Assembly (NCBI GenBank): GCA_030040825.1
Contig: JASHSY010000138.1
Coordinates: forward strand, 1 to 11,385
Length of the DNA stretch: 11,385 nucleotides
Reading direction: 5' to 3'
DNA from: Xanthobacteraceae bacterium
GTDB lineage: Bacteria > Pseudomonadota > Alphaproteobacteria > Rhizobiales > Xanthobacteraceae
The notes below the pieces were generated by a model, which was not told the origin of the DNA, searched no databases, and saw nothing but the letters and a program-made list of their open reading frames with translations. This document shows, in pieces, positions 7,274 through 11,385 of this stretch. Each line of letters opens with the position of its first letter. Positions within the stretch are counted from its first letter, which is position 1. Position numbers and translations under genes: made by a program.

Positions 7274-7360
7274 CCGTGGTCGGGCTTGTCCCGGCCATTC
7301 ACGTCTTTGCCTCGTTGCGTGTAAGACGTGGATGCCCGGCACAAGGCCGGGGCATGACGG
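7274..7360. repeat. Long imperfect inverted repeat, Bradyrhizobium-type intergenic palindrome
   Basis: The arms 7281-7307 and 7323-7349 pair over 27 positions with four mismatches and no gap, around a 15-base loop. The innermost seven pairs are ACGTCTT/AAGACGT. Weaker similarity continues outward to GCATGACG on the right. The wording CGGGCTTGTCCCGGCCAT together with GACGTGGATGCCCGG matches a palindromic element I remember as abundant between genes of Bradyrhizobium and relatives. It fills the 107-base gap between two convergent genes, where it may act as a bidirectional transcription block. It has no T-run that would make it a classic terminator. Confidence 0.75.
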
Positions 7361-7375
7361 AGCAATGCAGCGGAA

Positions 7376-8788
7376 TCATCCTCCCCGCTTGATCGTTTCG
7401 GCTAAAAACGCGAACGAACCTTTCGGCGTACGCTTCCGGCTTGCGAAATCGACCCGAACAACGCCGAAGCGGCGGCTATAGCCATCCGCCCATTCGAAGT
7501 TGTCCAACAGCGACCAGACGAAATAACCGCGGAGCTTGACACCCGCCGCGAGTGCAGCGCGGGCGGCGGCCAGATGCTCGCGCAGATAGGCGGCCCGGTC
7601 CACATCGTGCACAGTGCCGTCGGCGGCGACCGTATCGTCGTAACAGGCGCCATTCTCGGTCACGTATAGCTCCGGATTGCCGTAACGGTCGCGCAGCCTG
7701 ATGAGAATGTCGGTCAGGCCGCCGGCGTCGATCGGCCAGCCCATCGCGGTAAAGCGCATCCCGTTTGGCACCGCGCCAAACCACGCGCCGAACAAACTTC
7801 CCGGCGCAGCGGCAACCCAGGACGGCGCATAATAGTTCACCCCGAGGAAGTCGACCGGCTGCTTGATTGTCTGCAAGTCTCCCGCAGCGGCGAGCGGCGC
7901 CATGTCATCGGCAATCGCCGGCGGATAAAACCCGTTAAACAGCGGATCGAGGAAGGCGCCTTCCCAGACTGCGTCGAATCGCGTCACCGCGGCACGATCG
8001 GCATCGCTATCGGATGATGGCCACACCGGTTGCAGTGAAAGCACAGTACCGAGGCGGAAGTCAGCTTGTTCGGCGCGCAAGGCCTCGAGCGCACGTCCTT
8101 GCGCCAAGTTCTGATGATGGATCGCAGCCAGCATGTTGGCAAATCCAGTGAGACCGGGAGCGTGATTGCCGATGCCATAGCCAAACAGCGCGTGAACGCC
8201 CGGTTCGTTGAACATCGCCCAATGTTTGACGCGATCGCCAAGCCGACGCGCTACGACGCGCGCGTAACTGGCAAATTTTTCGGTAATGTCACGCGAGAGC
8301 CAGCCGCCTTTTTCCTGCAACGCCTGCGGCAAATCCCAATGATAGAGGCAGAGCCACGGCGTGATATTGCGTGCGAGTAATCCGTCAACCAGCCGGTCGT
8401 AGAAGTCGAGGCCTCGCGTTTCGACGACACCCTCACCTGCGGGCATGATGCGCGGCCACGCAACCGAAAAGCGGTAGGCGTTGAACCCGCCCTGCGCCAG
8501 CAAAGCGACGTCCTCGCGCCAAAGATGATAGTGATCGCAAGCGACATCGCCGGTGTCGCCGTTTTTCACTTTGCCCGGAGTGTGGCAGAAAACGTCCCAG
8601 ATGCTCCTGCCGCGACCGCCGGCATCGACCGCGCCCTCAATCTGGTAGGCTGAAGTCGAAGCACCCCAGACGAAATCAGCGGGGAAGCCGTTTTCCTCAG
8701 CCATGGTCGGACCTGTGTGCAACGCGCCGCGTGCACCAAGCGCGCCGGCGAGCAATGGCAGGATTTTTCGGCGCGATAAAGGTGTCAT
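7376..8788 (-). CDS. GH1 family beta-glucosidase with Tat-like signal peptide
   Basis: Retaining beta-glycosidase with a (beta/alpha)8 barrel, 470 residues. NEP (194-196) gives the acid/base Glu195 and YVTENGA (375-381) gives the nucleophile Glu378. FVWGASTSAYQIEGA (39-53), the N-terminal GH1 signature, and NFEWADGYSRRFG (430-442) are also present. All catalytic elements look intact, so it should be active on beta-glucosides or related sugars. The N-terminus, MTPLSRRKILPLLAGALGARG, carries SRRKIL and a short hydrophobic stretch, pointing to twin-arginine export to the periplasm, which is unusual for GH1. The frame is open to 8950, but that extension overlaps the aldolase gene. The ATG at 8788 has GGTGGA 7 bases upstream. 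It lies 53 bases downstream of the aldolase gene, possibly in one transcript, and is convergent with the oxidoreductase. Confidence 0.92.
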   Translation of the reverse strand: MTPLSRRKILPLLAGALGARGALHTGPTMAEENGFPADFVWGASTSAYQIEGAVDAGGRGRSIWDVFCHTPGKVKNGDTGDVACDHYHLWREDVALLAQGGFNAYRFSVAWPRIMPAGEGVVETRGLDFYDRLVDGLLARNITPWLCLYHWDLPQALQEKGGWLSRDITEKFASYARVVARRLGDRVKHWAMFNEPGVHALFGYGIGNHAPGLTGFANMLAAIHHQNLAQGRALEALRAEQADFRLGTVLSLQPVWPSSDSDADRAAVTRFDAVWEGAFLDPLFNGFYPPAIADDMAPLAAAGDLQTIKQPVDFLGVNYYAPSWVAAAPGSLFGAWFGAVPNGMRFTAMGWPIDAGGLTDILIRLRDRYGNPELYVTENGACYDDTVAADGTVHDVDRAAYLREHLAAARAALAAGVKLRGYFVWSLLDNFEWADGYSRRFGVVRVDFASRKRTPKGSFAFLAETIKRGG

Positions 8789-8805
8789 GGCAAATTCCAC
8801 CAACG

Positions 8806-8840
8806 GCCATTGCGAGGAGCAAAGCGACCAACGAAATGGC
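8806..8840. repeat. REP-like element between aldolase and glucosidase genes
   Basis: GCCATT (8806-8811) and AATGGC (8835-8840) bracket TGCGAGGAGCAAAGCGACC. This resembles the CATTGCGAGGAGCGAAGCGA type of dispersed repeat known from many alphaproteobacteria; the assignment is from memory. It sits in the 53-base gap between the two minus-strand genes, just after the aldolase stop codon and just before the glucosidase ribosome-binding site. Confidence 0.5.
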
Positions 8841-8841
8841 T

Positions 8842-9648
8842 TCACCGTCGTCGCTTCGCCTTGCCGCGGCGCGCCGTCGGCTTGGTGGGGCGCGAGGCTT
8901 TCGTCGCCGGTGGCGGCAAGCCGCCGCTGGTCTTGAGCCGCGTGCTCCAATACTCCCAGGTTCGCGCCAACACGCCAGGCCGCAGATTGATTTCGCCGGC
9001 AGGCCCAATTTCGCCGGGATAGAGCGGCTGCGGCGTGCCGATTAGCAATGCCTGGAGAAGATATGTGGCGTTGTGGCAGAGCAGGATCGAGCGCGCCACC
9101 AGTTCACGCAGCCCGCCGCCAACTACAGTAGACCCGTGCCGGCGCATCAACACCACCGAATGCGGGCCAAGCGCACGGGCGAGCGAGCGCCCCTCCTCCG
9201 GTTTCACCACCAGAAGATCGGTGTTGCCGAACTCGTCGTGCTGATCCCAGAACGGTATCTCGCCGCCGATAACCGCGCCGACGTGAAAGACCGGTACGAT
9301 CGGTTTGCCGGTGACGCAGAATGGCATCACCGCCGGTGCGTGGTTATGGCACACCGCCATCACGTCGCCGCGCATCTTGTAGATTTCGCCATGAATGACG
9401 CGCTCGGAATAGAGCCGGGCTGTCGGCGCTTTCACCGGCTCGGAATCCAAAGTGTATTCGAGGATGTCAGCGGACTCGACCACCTCCGGCGACCGTGAGC
9501 GCGACATAAGATAGCGTTCGGGATTGTGCGGATGCCGCATGCTGATATGGCCGAACATGTCCAGCACGCCCTCGTGCGCAAGAATGCGGTTGGCGACAGT
9601 GAGCTCTTCGATAACTGCGGTCGTATCCGGCACGGCTTTGATCCTCAT
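8842..9648 (-). CDS. Class II aldolase/adducin family protein
   Basis: Metal-dependent lyase fold related to fuculose-phosphate aldolase, ribulose-phosphate 4-epimerase and several decarboxylases; probably cytoplasmic. The 268-residue product has YSERVIHGEIY (80-90) with the acid-type Glu82. AVCHNHAPAVMPF (98-110) supplies metal ligands His101 and His103, and RRHGSTVVGGG (169-179) supplies the third ligand, His171. The reaction could be aldol cleavage or decarboxylation; relatives include 3-hydroxy-2-methylpyridine-4,5-dicarboxylate decarboxylase and dihydroxyphthalate decarboxylases, and I cannot choose. After residue about 240 a basic, Pro/Lys/Arg-rich tail ending GKAKRRR extends past the usual fold. 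The start at 9648 has no close ribosome-binding site; GAGGTGG lies about 15 bases upstream. It is divergent from the iron-sulfur gene and upstream of the glucosidase. Confidence 0.87.
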   Translation of the reverse strand: MRIKAVPDTTAVIEELTVANRILAHEGVLDMFGHISMRHPHNPERYLMSRSRSPEVVESADILEYTLDSEPVKAPTARLYSERVIHGEIYKMRGDVMAVCHNHAPAVMPFCVTGKPIVPVFHVGAVIGGEIPFWDQHDEFGNTDLLVVKPEEGRSLARALGPHSVVLMRRHGSTVVGGGLRELVARSILLCHNATYLLQALLIGTPQPLYPGEIGPAGEINLRPGVLARTWEYWSTRLKTSGGLPPPATKASRPTKPTARRGKAKRRR

Positions 9649-9700
9649 ATTTGGCGCCAGCCGCCACCTCTTTTGCGATCATGGCGAATAGGCGCATTAC

Positions 9701-9729
9701 GATAGCTTGCCCGTCACCGCGATGCTATC
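9701..9729. promoter_or_regulatory. Inverted repeat in divergent gap, possible operator
   Basis: GATAGC (9701-9706) and GCTATC (9724-9729) form a perfect 6-bp dyad with a 17-base spacer. It lies about 53 bases upstream of the aldolase ATG and 38 bases before the iron-sulfur gene start, where a shared regulator could act. A dyad this short may be chance. An 8-bp palindrome, TGGCGCCA, also lies at 9652-9659. No convincing promoter boxes are visible. Confidence 0.25.
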
Positions 9730-9766
9730 AATGCCGCGATCGAAAAACGGCGGCCGGAAAGCTTGC

Positions 9767-10255
9767 ATGACCGCGCGCACCCTCGACATCAACCTCCGCG
9801 TCAATGGCGAGCACGTTTCCGCTCGCGTCGAAGCGCGCAAAACGCTGGCCGATTTCCTGCGCGACGATCTTTCGCTGACCGGCACCCATATCGGTTGCGA
9901 GCACGGCGTCTGCGGGGCCTGCACGGTCCGGCTCGACGGCGCCGTGGTGCGCGGCTGTCTCGTTCTGGCGGTGCAGTGCGACGGGGCCGAAGTCGAAACG
10001 ATCGAAGGCCTGTCGGATTCCGGCGTGCTCGCCGATTTGCAACTCGCCTTCCAGCAAAGGAACGCGCTGCAATGTGGCTTTTGCACGCCAGGCATGCTGA
10101 TCGGTGCGCAGGAGCTTTTGTCGCGGGGCGGGATACCTAGCCGCGACACAATTCGCGAGCATCTTTCGGGCAATTACTGCCGCTGCACCGGCTACCAGGC
10201 GATCGTCGAGGCCATCGAGTCGGTGGCGCAGGACCGAGCCAAGAAAGCAAGCTGA
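9767..10255 (+). CDS. CoxS-like [2Fe-2S] iron-sulfur protein (xanthine dehydrogenase family small subunit)
   Basis: Electron-transfer protein with two [2Fe-2S] clusters, normally the small subunit of molybdenum hydroxylases such as CO dehydrogenase, xanthine dehydrogenase or isoquinoline oxidoreductase. In the 162-residue product Cys44, 49, 52 and 64 (GCEHGVCGACTVRLDGAVV then RGC) form the ferredoxin-like cluster. Cys103, 106, 138 and 140 (LQCGFCTPGM and NYCRCTGYQAI) form the helical-domain cluster. All eight ligands are present and the length is typical. The frame is open from 9707, but the ATG at 9767, with GGAAAG 5 bases upstream, begins the conserved domain. The molybdopterin and FAD subunits expected beside it are absent from this window; instead an HD-domain gene begins one base after its stop codon. 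The small subunit of a split hydroxylase encoded elsewhere is the conservative reading. Confidence 0.92.
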   Translation: MTARTLDINLRVNGEHVSARVEARKTLADFLRDDLSLTGTHIGCEHGVCGACTVRLDGAVVRGCLVLAVQCDGAEVETIEGLSDSGVLADLQLAFQQRNALQCGFCTPGMLIGAQELLSRGGIPSRDTIREHLSGNYCRCTGYQAIVEAIESVAQDRAKKAS

Positions 10256-10256
10256 C

Positions 10257-11027
10257 ATGAACGAGCACGCACGACCGCTGACCGTGTCCGAACGCGCCGA
10301 TGAGCTGGAAGAAAAAATGATGCGCCGCCTCGCCGAGCGCGTCGCCTCGAAATCGACCTTGTTCTACCTCGGCGACGGCATGGTGAAGTACGATTCCGGC
10401 GAAGCGCTGCTGGCCGCCAATCCAGGCAGGCACATGTTGATGGGCGCCGACCCGCGCCTGCCGAAAATGCCGGAGAAGCCCACCCTGATGGATTTCTTCA
10501 AGGCGCGCTTCGCCACTACGGCGCACCTTTTGCAAAGTGCCACGCATGCGCTCAAAGGCGGACAACCGGAGAAAGTGGTGCTCGCCTGCCTGCTGCACGA
10601 CATCGGCGTGGCGAGCTTTATCCGCTGCGACCACGGTTATTGGGGCGCGCAGATGATCGAGCCCTACGTGGACGAGGAAGTGAGCTGGGCGGTGCGCATG
10701 CACCAGGCGCTGCGCTTCTTTCCCGATCGGTCGGTCGGCTACGAGTACCCCGAGATGTACCGCACGCTGTTTGGCGACGATTACAAGCCGGAGCCGTACA
10801 TCGCCGCCGAATACGAGCGCGCGCGGAATCATAAATGGTACATGACCTCGCGACTGATCACGATGAACGATATCTATTCGTTCGATCCGAACGCCAAGGT
10901 CGATCTCGACAACTTCGTCGATATTGTCGGCCGGAATTTCAAGCAGCCGAAGGAAGGGCTCGGCTTCGACAATTCGCCGTCGGCGCATATGTGGCGCACC
11001 ATGATGTGGCCGACTCGATTTCTGTAA
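10257..11027 (+). CDS. HD-domain protein, possible PhnZ/MIOX-like diiron oxygenase
   Basis: A 256-residue helical metalloprotein of the HD superfamily, which contains phosphohydrolases and, in one branch, mixed-valent diiron oxygenases (PhnZ, inositol oxygenase). Candidate ligands are His90 (TTAHLLQSA), His114-Asp115 (CLLHDIG), His126 (RCDHGYWGAQMI), His149 (AVRMHQALRFF) and Asp205 (MNDIYSFD). This H, HD, H, H, D set, with 24 residues from the first His to HD, 23 between the last two His and 56 to the final Asp, is close to PhnZ as I remember it. The segment between HD and the third His is shorter. A helical N-terminal extension of about 80 residues precedes the domain. The ATG comes one base after the stop of the iron-sulfur gene, so co-translation is likely. 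The substrate is unknown, and a plain HD phosphohydrolase remains possible. Confidence 0.75.
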   Translation: MNEHARPLTVSERADELEEKMMRRLAERVASKSTLFYLGDGMVKYDSGEALLAANPGRHMLMGADPRLPKMPEKPTLMDFFKARFATTAHLLQSATHALKGGQPEKVVLACLLHDIGVASFIRCDHGYWGAQMIEPYVDEEVSWAVRMHQALRFFPDRSVGYEYPEMYRTLFGDDYKPEPYIAAEYERARNHKWYMTSRLITMNDIYSFDPNAKVDLDNFVDIVGRNFKQPKEGLGFDNSPSAHMWRTMMWPTRFL

Positions 11028-11141
11028 GCTGGCCAGCGCCGCTCGTTTCCGCCAAGAAGCCAAGCACTGTTAGCAATAAATTAGGGCTTTACGCCGATTC
11101 TTTCGAGTGATTCGAATTGAGGGCAAGCGGGCGGCAGAGTC
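11028..11141. other. Intergenic region before the epimerase gene
   Basis: This 114-base gap begins with a 10-bp perfect palindrome, GCTGGCCAGC (11028-11037), directly after the HD-gene stop. It then becomes AT-richer (about 11068-11120), where a promoter for the epimerase gene is likely, although I cannot name convincing boxes. No T-run terminator is visible. Confidence 0.35.
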
Positions 11142-11385
11142 ATGAAGTTCGCTCTGGTCTGCGGTGCCGGCGGCTTTATCGGAAACTGCATCGTAAAGCA
11201 GCTCAAGCGCGAGAAGTTCTGGGTCCGCGCAGTCGACATCAAGCATCACGAATTCGATTCAAGCGCAGCGGACGAGTTCATCATTGCCGATTTGCGCGAT
11301 CCGCAAGCGTGTCGCGCCATCGTCGATCGCCGGTTCGATGAAACCTATCAGCTGGCCGCCGATATGGGAGGAGCCGGCTATCTTT
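11142..11385 (+). CDS. NAD-dependent sugar-nucleotide epimerase, GDP-mannose 3,5-epimerase-like (partial)
   Basis: The first 81 residues of an extended short-chain dehydrogenase/reductase; the gene continues past the right edge. MKFALVCGAGGFIGNCIVKQ (1-20) contains the GxxGxxG NAD-binding loop. VDIKHHEF (31-38), DEFIIADLRD (44-53) and YQLAADMGGAGYL (69-81) follow the pattern of GDP-mannose 3,5-epimerase, whose LAADMGGMGFI stretch is distinctive. The enzyme would interconvert GDP-hexoses, and in bacteria would most likely serve surface polysaccharide or glycan synthesis. The ATG is preceded by GGCAGAG as a possible ribosome-binding site. The 114-base gap and change of theme suggest it is not part of the iron-sulfur/HD pair. 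The catalytic Tyr/Lys lie beyond the window. Confidence 0.85.
   Translation, partial: MKFALVCGAGGFIGNCIVKQLKREKFWVRAVDIKHHEFDSSAADEFIIADLRDPQACRAIVDRRFDETYQLAADMGGAGYL

Noticed and set aside
8789..8950. Upstream extension of the GH1 gene by 54 codons.
   Set aside because: It overlaps the end of the aldolase gene and the repeat element; the ATG at 8788 has a ribosome-binding site and begins a signal peptide.
10104..10256. Upstream extension of the HD-domain gene into the iron-sulfur gene.
   Set aside because: The extension is an out-of-frame reading of the conserved Cys region; the ATG at 10257 fits the one-base junction.
1..11385. CRISPR array, tRNA, rRNA, transposase or phage genes.
   Set aside because: No regularly spaced direct repeats, no cloverleaf or rRNA-like sequence, and no mobile-element protein recognised on either strand.

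Overview
The window looks like chromosomal DNA of a high-G+C alphaproteobacterium, most likely a Hyphomicrobiales member near Bradyrhizobium, Rhodopseudomonas or Pseudolabrys. This is inferred from codon and base composition, from branched-chain-amino-acid-type (HAAT) ABC transporter genes, and from intergenic palindromes resembling those I remember from that group. No rRNA, tRNA, CRISPR array, transposase or phage gene is visible. Genes fill nearly all of the window; the longest gap, 276 bases, is packed with inverted repeats.

Left block (1-4128): a HAAT transporter operon on the minus strand, read from right to left as substrate-binding protein, LivH, LivM and LivG. LivG is cut by the window edge, and a second ATPase (livF) probably follows. 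LivH/LivM and LivM/LivG are coupled by ATGA overlaps. A MarR-family regulator is transcribed divergently from the binding-protein gene. The gap between them carries overlapping inverted repeats that sit on a plausible promoter for the transporter, which suggests MarR control of uptake of an unidentified small molecule.

Middle block (4207-7268): a RidA-family protein with a signal peptide and lower G+C than its surroundings, and an amidase-signature hydrolase, both on the minus strand. A NAD(P)-dependent oxidoreductase of the beta-hydroxyacid dehydrogenase/DUF1932 type runs divergently on the plus strand. The gap between amidase and oxidoreductase is a cluster of hairpins. A second repeat element separates the oxidoreductase from the convergent glycosidase.

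Right block (7376-11385): on the minus strand, a class II aldolase/adducin-family protein followed by a Tat-signal GH1 beta-glucosidase, with a third repeat between them. Divergent from these is a tight plus-strand pair: a CoxS-like protein with two [2Fe-2S] motifs and, one base later, an HD-domain protein whose metal ligands resemble those of mixed-valent diiron oxygenases such as PhnZ. The window ends in the 5' part of a GDP-mannose 3,5-epimerase-like gene.

Transporter, regulator, amidase, dehydrogenase and aldolase would fit uptake and breakdown of an amide- or carboxylate-containing compound, but no substrate can be read from the sequence. The most unusual feature is the iron-sulfur/HD pair, which lacks the molybdenum-hydroxylase subunits that normally accompany a CoxS-type protein.
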